From the NCBI GenBank assembly GCA_045589495.1, contig JAZNPF010000005.1, forward strand, positions 1-28,650: DNA of 28,650 bases. Direction: 5' to 3'. This DNA is from SIG455 sp045589495. Its GTDB lineage: Bacteria; Bacillota; Clostridia; UMGS1810. Positions 8,638-15,500 of this stretch are shown here, one piece after another. The notes beneath the pieces were generated by a model. That model saw only the letters and a list, made by a program, of their open reading frames with translations, was not told the DNA's origin and did not search any database. The translations under genes and the position numbers were made by a program. Each line of letters begins with the position of its first letter. Position 1 is the stretch's first letter.

Positions 8638-9100
8638 GAACAAGTGCGAACATCAGCCACAGTATATAAGGGATCCACATTATCCCCGCAATTTTATTTA
8701 TATTATAAAATTTATACGCTGTAACAAAAGCAAACACTATCATTATAACCAGCCACACGGCTGCAAATAAGATCAGTCCCCATTTAAAAAACACAGGCGT
8801 CCAAAAAAAATTCAGCACAAGAGATATGGCAAAATAAAATAATGCATCACGGACGCCGGGTTTGTCAAGACCGTCTTTTACAACAAGATACAAAGAAATA
8901 CCCAACAATGTATAAAGTACGCTCCATACAATCGGGAATACTATCGGCGGTGGAGCAAATGACGGTTGCATCATAGAAGAATATACTCCCTCTATATCAC
9001 CCGTTATAAGTGCACTTAGCCCTCCAACCGCCAGAGGAATTGCCACACAAATAATAAATGTAATTATTTTTCTGCCATTTATTGCCTTAAACATATTCAT
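8597..9100 (-). CDS. tspO: TspO/MBR family membrane protein
   Basis: Five-helix membrane protein of the translocator/peripheral benzodiazepine-receptor family, which binds porphyrins and heme-like ligands. Family signatures: PSFAPPPIVFPIVWSVLYTL (loop and helix 2) and LNFFWTPVFF (helix 4). Start: three in-frame ATGs exist (9112, 9100, 9094); the GAGGTGAT ribosome site at 9110-9103 excludes the first and allows either of the other two, giving 167 or 165 residues. The 3' end overlaps ylbJ on the other strand by 41 nt. Physiological role in Clostridia is unclear. Confidence 0.9.
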   Translation of the reverse strand: MNMFKAINGRKIITFIICVAIPLAVGGLSALITGDIEGVYSSMMQPSFAPPPIVFPIVWSVLYTLLGISLYLVVKDGLDKPGVRDALFYFAISLVLNFFWTPVFFKWGLILFAAVWLVIMIVFAFVTAYKFYNINKIAGIMWIPYILWLMFALVLNIAYYILNGAVR

Positions 9101-9146
9101 ATCACCTCGCATCTATTGTATGAGTTAAAATATGTTTTTATAACAA

Positions 9147-9175
9147 AAAGAGCATCTCCAAAAGAGATGCTCTTT
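9147..9175 (-). terminator. Terminator of the 3D-domain gene
   Basis: Perfect 12-bp stem AAAGAGCATCTC/GAGATGCTCTTT with a 5-nt loop, five bases after the stop of the gene ending at 9180. On the minus strand it is followed by TTGTTAT, giving a typical T tract. It separates that gene from tspO. Confidence 0.85.
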
Positions 9176-9179
9176 AATT

Positions 9180-10202
9180 TTAGTCTAAAATATAAACATT
9201 TGCTGTTCTTCTGCCGAACTGTCTTACCTTATACGAAGACGGGAAGAAAAGGTCTACCTTATTACCTTTAATTGCCCCTCCAGTATCTTCTGCAACAGAA
9301 TAACCATATACCCAACTGCCGTCAGGTGCTTCAATGTAAAGTTTTGTTCCAAGCGGAATTACTCTCGGGTCAACAGCAACCATACCACTTGCCAACGCCT
9401 TGCCGGTAGCAGTTATAGGCCCCCAAGGACCATTGCTTTCATAAGATGCATCATAGGCAGTGGCAGTACATGTAATTACTTTTGAATATGTGAAAGTTTT
9501 ACCGTCCGGTGTAACTATTGTATTAGGTTTTGTACCTATATCAAGAATTTCTGTTACAGGATGCTTTGTTACGCTGTCACCTATAACTTTTTCTGACACA
9601 AGTACACCTTCACGGTAGATGTACTCTGTTGTTACCGTTCTGTTTCCTACCTCCCCGTAACGTGTAATACTTACCAGGTCTTTGGGAAGATTTTCATTTT
9701 CACGTTTTTCTGTTTCATAAGGAATATCTAAAACATCTGTTTTAACTACTCTTTCACCACGAATAACGTTAATCTCTATACCTTCGGTTACGGGAGTATC
9801 AAGTGCAGGAGTCACAAGGTCATAACTTCTTGCCTCTTTGCCTTTTGCTTTCAAAAAGTCTGCAACAGTATCTGTGCTTGTCATATACTCTTTTGTTTCA
9901 CCGTCATCATTTAAAGTAACATTTACTGCTCTTTTAACAACAACACGGTCTGCATCTTCCAACTGTACATCAAGTCCGGGAGTAACACTGTCATATATGC
10001 CGATTGATATACCCTGACTTCTGAGTACATTGAATACGCTTTTTGAAGTTCTGTCTACTACGATAACTTTTCCGTCGCAGTGAATTTCAACTTCATCTGA
10101 TAAATTAGCAGAGTAAACTGTAATAGCCGTTACAAGCACAACAAACAAAGTAATTACAGCAATAAGTTTTAATCTGCTTCTTATATTACCTAATAAATCC
10201 AT
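9180..10202 (-). CDS. Exported DUF348-G5-3D domain protein (YabE/Rpf-like)
   Basis: 340-residue surface protein related to Bacillus YabE. An N-terminal signal anchor (about 11-30) is followed by two DUF348 repeats (about 36-75 and 93-135, each with a VxVxR-xxxVxDxL pattern), a G5 domain (about 150-225) and a C-terminal 3D domain (about 240-340). The 3D domain has the three conserved Asp positions in TATAYDAS, VAVDPRVIPLGT and AEDTGGAIKGNKVDLFF, which make the putative active site of this lytic-transglycosylase-like fold (as in MltA). Probable role: peptidoglycan cleavage during growth. Start ATG follows AGGAGG with 7-nt spacing. Driven by a strong sigma-A-type promoter with a structured leader of about 90 nt, and by possible WalR sites farther upstream. 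Confidence 0.9.
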   Translation of the reverse strand: MDLLGNIRSRLKLIAVITLFVVLVTAITVYSANLSDEVEIHCDGKVIVVDRTSKSVFNVLRSQGISIGIYDSVTPGLDVQLEDADRVVVKRAVNVTLNDDGETKEYMTSTDTVADFLKAKGKEARSYDLVTPALDTPVTEGIEINVIRGERVVKTDVLDIPYETEKRENENLPKDLVSITRYGEVGNRTVTTEYIYREGVLVSEKVIGDSVTKHPVTEILDIGTKPNTIVTPDGKTFTYSKVITCTATAYDASYESNGPWGPITATGKALASGMVAVDPRVIPLGTKLYIEAPDGSWVYGYSVAEDTGGAIKGNKVDLFFPSSYKVRQFGRRTANVYILD

Positions 10203-10249
10203 TTTTACCTCCTGAATTTAACAAGTGCAGTTTCACACTCGTTATCATA

Positions 10250-10282
10250 TTGCGTTTTCTGTAATCAATAAAAATAACGCAA
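10250..10282 (-). promoter_or_regulatory. Stem-loop in the 5' leader of the 3D-domain gene
   Basis: A 7-bp perfect stem TTGCGTT/AACGCAA with a 19-nt loop lies inside the predicted transcribed leader (start near 10294, gene start 10202). A second small hairpin (AGTG...CACT) follows near 10223-10239. No known riboswitch motif is recognised. Confidence 0.35.
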
Positions 10283-10300
10283 TTTTTCTTCGGCTGGTAC

Positions 10301-10329
10301 ATTCTACGTTAATAAAATCGATTTGTCAA
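10301..10329 (-). promoter_or_regulatory. Sigma-A promoter of the 3D-domain gene
   Basis: Minus strand -35 TTGACA (10329-10324), 17-nt spacer, -10 TAGAAT (10306-10301). This is one base from consensus in all. The predicted transcript starts near 10294 and has a leader of about 90 nt. Confidence 0.75.
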
Positions 10330-10813
10330 CTTTCCTTACATTTTTTACCAAAAACTAATGTGCAGATTTACCAACGTATTTCCGCCGTTTTGAAAACTTA
10401 TACATATTTTTCCATTTTTACAAAAATCGGCGAAAACCGCCTATCCACGTGGTTATTTCAAGTTTACGCAAATTTTTGATAGTTATTACAAAAATGTTAC
10501 ATTTCGTAATATTTTTGTGAAGATTTAACGAATTTTAATACGTTTTTATCGTTTATTCCCCGTCAAAAGACGTCGTTTTCCATTTTCTTACATTTAAAAG
10601 CAGCATTACAGAACGCCGCTTTTTGTTCAATATCAATAACGTTTTGGGTATTTATAAAACCAATCAATATTAAAAAGTTACAATAAAACATTGTTAAAAA
10701 GTAAAAAAATGTAAAAAACGCACTTTTAACAAAAAGTTTATTTTTTACACATTATTTTTCAAATATTATATATTTTTTTTTAATAAATTTATGTTACAAA
10801 ATGTCGAAAACTA
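10330..10813. other. AT-rich divergent regulatory spacer
   Basis: About 480 bases without a credible gene between two divergent cell-wall protein genes. Reading frames here are short and lack ribosome sites. The stretch is unusually AT-rich with many TTACA/TGTAA words, holds the WalR-like boxes at 10485-10521, and contains a 9-bp hairpin AAAAGC-GC/GC-GCTTTT at 10596-10624 followed by T's that could end a small RNA. No riboswitch or RNA gene is recognised. Confidence 0.6.
10485..10521. promoter_or_regulatory. Paired inverted WalR (YycF)-like boxes
   Basis: Read on the minus strand, 10501-10485 is TGTAAC-ATTTT-TGTAAT, an exact match to the WalR consensus TGTWAH-N5-TGTWAH. On the plus strand 10505-10521 is CGTAAT-ATTTT-TGTGAA, matching 10 of 12 positions. 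The two face away from each other, one towards each of the two wall-protein genes. The same bases form a 15-bp stem with a 5-nt loop. WalR controlling YocH/CwlO/LytE-type wall enzymes is established in Bacillus; its action here is inferred. The distance to the promoters (about 160 and 300 bp) is longer than usual. Confidence 0.45.
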
Positions 10814-10841
10814 TTGAATCATCCTATATATATGATAAAAT
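10814..10841 (+). promoter_or_regulatory. Putative sigma-A promoter of the NlpC/P60 gene
   Basis: Plus-strand TTGAAT (10814-10819), 16-nt spacer, TAAAAT (10836-10841), about 35 nt before the gene. Reasonable but not unique in this AT-rich stretch. Confidence 0.45.
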
Positions 10842-10874
10842 TTATTTGTTAATTTTCTTAAGGCGGTGTTTTGT

Positions 10875-11903
10875 TTGAAAAAAATAGTTTCCTTTATAAT
10901 AATATTTATTATGCTATTTCCTTCTGTATTTGCGGAAGATATAATCTATGAGCCCATTGGCGACAGAATTGCAAAGGAGGCTGCTCATTGGATTGGTTCT
11001 CCTTATGGCAGTTCTGACGGAAGCGACGGATACGGCAGTGAAGTAGACTGCAGCGGTCTTGTTCTCCAGGTATACAAAGCATTTGGTGTTGATCTTCCAA
11101 GAAACAGTGCTCTTCAGGCTAAAATGGGCAAACTGATTCAACTCAACGAAATGATTGCAGGCGACATTGTATGCTTTATGTATGAAGACGGCTCTATTGG
11201 TCACGTAGGCATTTACATCGGTGACAATGCTATGATACACTCGCCTCGTCCGGAGAAAACCGTCGAAATCTCTCGTTATTTTGAAGACTGGGGTTCTATA
11301 AAAGCAGTTTATGGCAGACGTATTGACGTTGAAAGCGATTATATCCCGGAACCTTTGGAAGAAGAAACCGAAGACGAAATCACAAAATTGCTTTCCACAC
11401 CGAACTCACTTCGTATGAATCATCTTGACGGCATTGATTATATGCCTAAAATAGATATTAACGATCCAAGAGAAATGATTCTTCAAATAGGAAACCCAAT
11501 AATGAAGATCAACGGTGAGGACAAACCTATAGACGAATCAGGTGAAGTATTCCCCGTTATTATCAATAACCGTACTTTATTGCCGTTAAGAAAAGTTTCC
11601 GAAGAATTCGGTGCTGAAGTAAACTGGATTGGCGGCGAAAAGGGTGAAATAAGCATTAAATACGGTGATTACGACCTCACCTTATGGATCGGCGAGGAGT
11701 ATATTATATCTAACGGAATGACCGTTGAAATAGATTCTGCACCAATAATAATAGACGGAAGAACTTATCTTCCGATAAAATTTATTGCATACGAGTTCGG
11801 TTGGGATGTTTTGTGGAATGAAAACGAAAAAACCGTAACCGTTTCTGCAAATCAGAACGCCTATTACGACGACTATTATTACAACTACGGCTACGGTTAT
11901 TGA
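10875..11903 (+). CDS. Secreted NlpC/P60 hydrolase with copper-amine-oxidase-like domain
   Basis: 342-residue exported cell-wall enzyme. The signal peptide begins KKIVSF... and is cleaved near VFA-ED (residue 20). The NlpC/P60 papain-like domain (about 25-140) carries the catalytic Cys59 (DCSGLV) and His110 (GHVGIYIG); it would cleave stem peptides of peptidoglycan. A copper-amine-oxidase N-terminal-like module (about 205-330, with NNRTLLPLRKVSEEFGAEV and DGRTYLPIKFIAYEFGWDV) probably binds the wall. The tail is Tyr-rich (YYDDYYYNYGYGY). Start: TTG at 10875 lies 6 nt after AAGGCGGTG; the GTG at 10866 is inside that ribosome site and is less likely. The 3' end overlaps the convergent LCP-like gene by 7 nt with no clear terminator. 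Confidence 0.9.
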   Translation: MKKIVSFIIIFIMLFPSVFAEDIIYEPIGDRIAKEAAHWIGSPYGSSDGSDGYGSEVDCSGLVLQVYKAFGVDLPRNSALQAKMGKLIQLNEMIAGDIVCFMYEDGSIGHVGIYIGDNAMIHSPRPEKTVEISRYFEDWGSIKAVYGRRIDVESDYIPEPLEEETEDEITKLLSTPNSLRMNHLDGIDYMPKIDINDPREMILQIGNPIMKINGEDKPIDESGEVFPVIINNRTLLPLRKVSEEFGAEVNWIGGEKGEISIKYGDYDLTLWIGEEYIISNGMTVEIDSAPIIIDGRTYLPIKFIAYEFGWDVLWNENEKTVTVSANQNAYYDDYYYNYGYGY

Positions 11904-12595
11904 TTTAAAATTTCTTTATTTACAAGTTCATTAACAGCATTAACCTCAGGTATATAAAAAATCCTGTCCGCTATTTGCGTATATTCACCCGGAACGATAT
12001 AATACTGATTTGTATGTTGTACAAACTTTTCGATGAATTCACAATATTCATTTACTTTCAGTAATGTAAGGTCTGTGCTTGATACACTTAATATTTGTTT
12101 TATATATTCGTCCAGGTCTTCCTGATTCCATAATGCTTCTGTCAATATATACCTGACAGCAGAAGAAAAACTTAAATCTCCGGTGTACAAGTCAGATGTT
12201 TTTATTATAAGATGATAGTCAATGTCAAGCGGAACAATATCACTTAAAACATCACGCAGCATTTCAGTACCGCCGATATTTATAACATCTTTAAACATCT
12301 GGTCGCTATTGGCAACCTTTACTCTTGTATCATACGGAATAGTTATCAGTTTTACTGTTTTGTCTTTAGGATCAAAACTTGCTATCACATTAGTATCAAG
12401 AGTGTTTGTTTCGCTGTTACATACAGAAACAAATATATTTTTTTGAATAAAATCGGTAATTTCCGTTTCAAGCACATCAATATTATTTTCGGCATCCAGT
12501 ATACCATAACATACAAACGCACACGACACAGCCAAAAATACTGTTATTGCCACGGCAATAAACGGCAATGATGATTTATATTTTATTTCAATCAC
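11897..12595 (-). CDS. Shortened LytR-CpsA-Psr (LCP)-like membrane protein
   Basis: 232 residues with one N-terminal transmembrane anchor (about 10-32) and an outside domain. The stretch VIASFDPKDKTVKLITIPYD (71-90), then INIGGTEMLRDVLSDIVPLDIDYHLI (106-130), follows the order and spacing of the LCP core, which attaches wall teichoic acid or polysaccharide to peptidoglycan. But the usual SIPRDT Arg is Tyr here (IPYDT), the Asn-Ala-A/Y-G-G-P segment is reduced, and the protein is about 100 residues shorter than typical LCP. Function may be lost or altered. The GTG start overlaps its own ribosome site AAGAGGTG; an ATT start at the next codon is possible. Strong upstream promoter. Confidence 0.6.
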   Translation of the reverse strand: MIEIKYKSSLPFIAVAITVFLAVSCAFVCYGILDAENNIDVLETEITDFIQKNIFVSVCNSETNTLDTNVIASFDPKDKTVKLITIPYDTRVKVANSDQMFKDVINIGGTEMLRDVLSDIVPLDIDYHLIIKTSDLYTGDLSFSSAVRYILTEALWNQEDLDEYIKQILSVSSTDLTLLKVNEYCEFIEKFVQHTNQYYIVPGEYTQIADRIFYIPEVNAVNELVNKEILNQ

Positions 12596-12613
12596 CTCTT
12601 TTCAAAAAGTTAT

Positions 12614-12643
12614 CTTATATATATTGTATTAAACATCTGTCAA
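12614..12643 (-). promoter_or_regulatory. Sigma-A promoter of LCP-like gene
   Basis: Minus strand -35 TTGACA (12643-12638), 18-nt spacer, -10 TATAAG (12619-12614). Start point near 12607, leaving a leader of only about 12 nt before the GTG start codon. Confidence 0.6.
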
Positions 12644-12683
12644 AATATCAAGAAAAATTTTTTCTTTTTAAGGAGATTATATA

Positions 12684-13166
12684 ATGAAAACTCGTTTTAT
12701 TACTCAAGCAGCCACCGTTTCGGCTATATACGTTGCACTTTCATGGATATTTGCCCCTATAAGTTTCGGTCATAATTTATTCCAATTCAGAATTTCAGAA
12801 GCCCTTACTGTGCTTCCTATATTTACTCCTGCGGCAATACCGGGATTATTTATAGGATGTGCACTTTCTAATCTTTTAATAGGCGGGCTTGGAATTATTG
12901 ACCTCATTTTCGGCTCTGCAGCAACGCTTACCGCCGCAATTCTTTCATATTTTCTGCGCAAGAAAAACAAGATTATTGCACTTACACCACCTGTTATAAT
13001 AAACGCACTTGTTGTTGGCACTTATCTTAACTATCTTATTTCCCCGGAAATAAATGTACTTATAAATATAGGCTGGGTATTTTTAGGACAGATTGTGTCT
13101 TGCTATTTTCTTGGTCTTCCTCTTTGCACGGCTATAGAAAAATACGGAAAAAGATTTTTTAAGTAA
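12684..13166 (+). CDS. queT: QueT-family queuosine precursor transporter
   Basis: 160-residue membrane protein with about five to six helices, matching QueT, the predicted substrate-binding (S) component that imports a queuosine precursor (preQ0/preQ1 or queuine) with an ECF energy-coupling module. Typical features: FQFRISEALTVLPIFTP in the first third (the conserved E-A-L-x-x-L-P motif), GxxLSNLLxG, and NIGWVFLGQIVSCYFLG near the end. The ECF ATPases are not in the window, as usual for S components. ATG follows AAGGAG. The preQ1 riboswitch often found before queT is not visible in the 88-nt leader. Confidence 0.88.
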   Translation: MKTRFITQAATVSAIYVALSWIFAPISFGHNLFQFRISEALTVLPIFTPAAIPGLFIGCALSNLLIGGLGIIDLIFGSAATLTAAILSYFLRKKNKIIALTPPVIINALVVGTYLNYLISPEINVLINIGWVFLGQIVSCYFLGLPLCTAIEKYGKRFFK

Positions 13167-13192
13167 AAAAACCACTCGTAAGAGTGGTTTTT
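13167..13192. terminator. Bidirectional terminator between queT and tmk
   Basis: Perfect 11-bp stem AAAAACCACTC/GAGTGGTTTTT with a GTAA loop, starting at the base after the queT stop and ending 3 nt before the tmk stop. Followed by T-rich sequence on both strands. Confidence 0.9.
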
Positions 13193-13195
13193 ATT

Positions 13196-13867
13196 TTACA
13201 ATATATTTTTGACTTTATTATAAATTTCTTCTGCTATATTTTCTATTGTACGAACTTTTCCGTCTTTAACGCACGAAATTGTGTTCCAACCATATTTATT
13301 GGCAATACCAACGGCATTATTATAAGACTTATTCAAGTACTCAGTATCGCTTTCATGAATATCTTTAACATCACTGTCATTGATTTTATTTTTTCTGTTT
13401 TTCATAAGTTCAACGGCGTATTTAACAGGCATATCAAGAAAAATAATTAAATCCGGTTCAGGAAGCGAAAGTTTTTTATATTCAAAATCATAAAGCCAAT
13501 CGAGAAATGCATCTTTATCAGCGGAAATATCAATTTTTGACGCCTGATGAACCATATTGGAAGTTACATATCTATCCGCAATAACAATCCCGTCACCATA
13601 AAAAATATCTTTCCAGTCACCGTTTACCGATGCATATCTGTCAAGGGCAAAAAATGATGATGCAGTATATGCGTTTACACTATTGGCATCAGTTCCGAAA
13701 TCACCATTTAAATACATTTTAACAATAGAAGAAGATTCACTTTCATAATTTGGGAAAGAAACTTTATCAACCTTTTCAAACTCACTTTTAAGTCTGTTAT
13801 AAAGCATTTCGGTCTGTGTGGCTTTACCGCTGGAATCTACTCCCTCAATAACTATAAGTCTGCTCAT
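13196..13867 (-). CDS. tmk: Thymidylate kinase
   Basis: Phosphorylates dTMP to dTDP. 223 residues, slightly longer than the usual 205-215. P-loop GVDSSGKAT (9-17), substrate-site DRY (98-100) within VIADRYVTSN, and the start SRLIVIEGVD are typical of the family. The P-loop has Ala where most Tmk proteins have Thr or Ser after the Lys (GK-A-T). The LID region around KNRKNKIND holds basic residues. The gene overlaps the end of thyX by 4 nt (ATGA), so dTMP synthesis and phosphorylation are coupled. Confidence 0.93.
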   Translation of the reverse strand: MSRLIVIEGVDSSGKATQTEMLYNRLKSEFEKVDKVSFPNYESESSSIVKMYLNGDFGTDANSVNAYTASSFFALDRYASVNGDWKDIFYGDGIVIADRYVTSNMVHQASKIDISADKDAFLDWLYDFEYKKLSLPEPDLIIFLDMPVKYAVELMKNRKNKINDSDVKDIHESDTEYLNKSYNNAVGIANKYGWNTISCVKDGKVRTIENIAEEIYNKVKNIL

Positions 13868-14637
13868 TTACCTTCCACCTTCATATTACCGAAATATTCT
13901 CTTTTTTCAAGCATTTTCCCGCACGACATTGCTCCCTCAGGGCAAGGTCCGTTTACACATCTCGGACCGGCTTTTGAAAACAATGTAGGAGCAACCTCTT
14001 TAGCAAGGGCAAGCATACGGCACGCAAGGTCACGTATTTCCCATTGTGCCCGTTCACAACATCTGTGATGGAAAAAGTTCATCAGACTTCGTGCATTAAG
14101 TGTTGCAATCATTTTAGTTTCGCACGCATTTGGCAAAACATATCTTGCGTCTTCAATCGCCTTTTTCTCCGCAGCATTTTTTGCTTTGACTTCATCCATT
14201 CCCGCTGCAATCATATCAGCATAATGTTTCTCAAACAAAATATCAGCAAGTTCGTTATATGCTTTAACATCATCAGCCATCGCTTTCAAAAAAGCAATCT
14301 TTGCCTCAGGGATATTTTCAATTTCAGGTGGTGTTATAAACTCAAACTGCCCCTCTTTTACATAACGCTGCGATTTAACACTGTACGACGCAATTCTGTG
14401 TCTTGTAAACTGTGCAAGCAAAGAACGGCTTACACCCTCTATACCAAAAGTAAATGTAATATGTTCAATAGGGCTTTCATGTCCCATACTCATAAGACGT
14501 TTTAAAAATTTTTCTGTTTTTTCTTCGTCAAGACCGTCCAGAATTCCGTCTATTCCCGATGACGAATAACAAAGTTTTGCAGCAGCGGCTATAATCTTTT
14601 CCGGTTCCGGTGTATGTTGCAAAAGTTCAACGTTCAT
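13864..14637 (-). CDS. thyX: FAD-dependent thymidylate synthase ThyX
   Basis: Makes dTMP from dUMP with methylene-tetrahydrofolate, FAD and NADPH. 257 residues. The ThyX signature RHR-x7-S is intact at R79-H80-R81 ... S89 (RHRIASYSVKSQR); the Asn of the longer consensus (S-x-N) is Ser here. HESPIEHITFTFGI (53-66) and NARSLMNFFHHRCCERAQWEIR are the other family blocks. The C-terminus has a four-Cys stretch (C-x4-C ... C) not needed in the core. Second gene of tagA-thyX-tmk, 9 nt after tagA. No thyA is seen in the window. Confidence 0.96.
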   Translation of the reverse strand: MNVELLQHTPEPEKIIAAAAKLCYSSSGIDGILDGLDEEKTEKFLKRLMSMGHESPIEHITFTFGIEGVSRSLLAQFTRHRIASYSVKSQRYVKEGQFEFITPPEIENIPEAKIAFLKAMADDVKAYNELADILFEKHYADMIAAGMDEVKAKNAAEKKAIEDARYVLPNACETKMIATLNARSLMNFFHHRCCERAQWEIRDLACRMLALAKEVAPTLFSKAGPRCVNGPCPEGAMSCGKMLEKREYFGNMKVEGK

Positions 14638-14646
14638 ATTTATCCC

Positions 14647-15390
14647 CTATTCCTGTTTGAATTTTTTACCTTTAAGCAAAACAGTTATGCCAAATTTCGG
14701 CAAATCCAGCATTCTAAAAAATCTTTTCGGCTCTTTAATAAGTCTGTAAAGCCATTCAATTCCGTGTTTCTGAAAAAATTCAGGAGCACGTTCAACATTA
14801 CCTGCAAATACATCCAGACTGCCACCAAGCCCCATACACACCTTGCAGTTAAGTTCTTTTTTATGATTATGAATCCATATTTCCTGCTTGGGTGCACCAA
14901 GACACACAAACAATACATCAGGTGCTTTTATATTTATATCATCAATTATCTGTTTTTCTTTATCAGAATCAAAATATCCGTCTGCACAACCGGAAACCAT
15001 CAATCCCGGATACTTTTTCTGCAGATTGTGTGCAGCCGTTTCTGCAACACCGGGTTTAGAACCGAAAAAGTACACACTTTTTCCGGCATTGCCCATCTTT
15101 TCAAGCAATCTGCACGCAACATCATAACCGGCACATCTTTCGTCAATCGGATTTTTTAATATTTTAGAAGCATATATAACACCGATTCCGTCAGCAGTCA
15201 AAAGTGATGCATCATTCAAAATATCACGTATTTCTTCATTTCTGTAACCGTGCATAATAATTTCTGAATTCGGTGTATACACAGTTTTTGTATCTCCGTC
15301 CTCTGAAATGTAATTCATAATGATATCTGAAGCCTGTTCAATATTGACTTTATCTACCTTTACTCCAAGTATATTTACCTTATCAGACAT
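14647..15390 (-). CDS. tagA: WecG/TagA/CpsF-family glycosyltransferase
   Basis: 247-residue GT26-family enzyme that adds N-acetylmannosamine (or a related sugar) to undecaprenyl-PP-GlcNAc at the inner face of the membrane, an early step of wall teichoic acid or polysaccharide synthesis. Signatures: TPNSEIIMHG (31-40), LLTADGIGVIYASK, and FVCLGAPKQEIWIHNHK with GLGGSLDVFAG. Start: ATG 15390 follows TTTGGAGG with 5-nt spacing; an ATG 24 nt upstream lacks a ribosome site. The sugar is inferred from the family. First gene of the operon with thyX and tmk, an unusual grouping. Confidence 0.9.
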   Translation of the reverse strand: MSDKVNILGVKVDKVNIEQASDIIMNYISEDGDTKTVYTPNSEIIMHGYRNEEIRDILNDASLLTADGIGVIYASKILKNPIDERCAGYDVACRLLEKMGNAGKSVYFFGSKPGVAETAAHNLQKKYPGLMVSGCADGYFDSDKEKQIIDDINIKAPDVLFVCLGAPKQEIWIHNHKKELNCKVCMGLGGSLDVFAGNVERAPEFFQKHGIEWLYRLIKEPKRFFRMLDLPKFGITVLLKGKKFKQE

Positions 15391-15422
15391 AGCATCCTCC
15401 AAAGATATAAACATTTAATTAA

Positions 15423-15451
15423 ATAATATCATATTTTGTCATTCAAGTCAA
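15423..15451 (-). promoter_or_regulatory. Sigma-A promoter of tagA-thyX-tmk
   Basis: Minus strand -35 TTGACT (15451-15446), 17-nt spacer, -10 TATTAT (15428-15423). The -35 begins just behind the T tract of the aminotransferase terminator. Confidence 0.75.
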
Positions 15452-15452
15452 A

Positions 15453-15477
15453 TAAAAAGTCCGTCTTATGACGGACT
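15453..15477 (-). terminator. Terminator of aminotransferase gene
   Basis: Perfect 8-bp stem AGTCCGTC/GACGGACT with a 4-nt loop (15458-15477); on the minus strand it is followed by TTTTTATTT. About 25 nt after the stop codon. Confidence 0.85.
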
Positions 15478-15500
15478 AATTTTATATTATTTTAATTTTA

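Noticed and set aside
10225..10479. 84-codon plus-strand frame in the wall-gene spacer
   Set aside because: Overlaps the promoter and leader of the minus gene, no ribosome site, AT-driven composition.
10792..10811. Second WalR box TGTTAC near the NlpC/P60 promoter
   Set aside because: The second half (TGTCGA) is off consensus and the gap is 4 rather than 5 nt.
10203..10874. c-di-AMP (ydaO/yuaA) riboswitch before the wall-hydrolase genes
   Set aside because: Expected from context, but the conserved core sequences and pseudo-symmetric helices are not present on either strand.
12596..12683. preQ1 riboswitch before queT
   Set aside because: No C-rich loop with A-rich tail of preQ1-I, nor a preQ1-II pattern; only an A/T hairpin AAGAAAAA/TTTTTCTT.
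13184..13450. 88-codon plus-strand frame in tmk
   Set aside because: Antisense shadow of the conserved tmk frame; begins inside the terminator.
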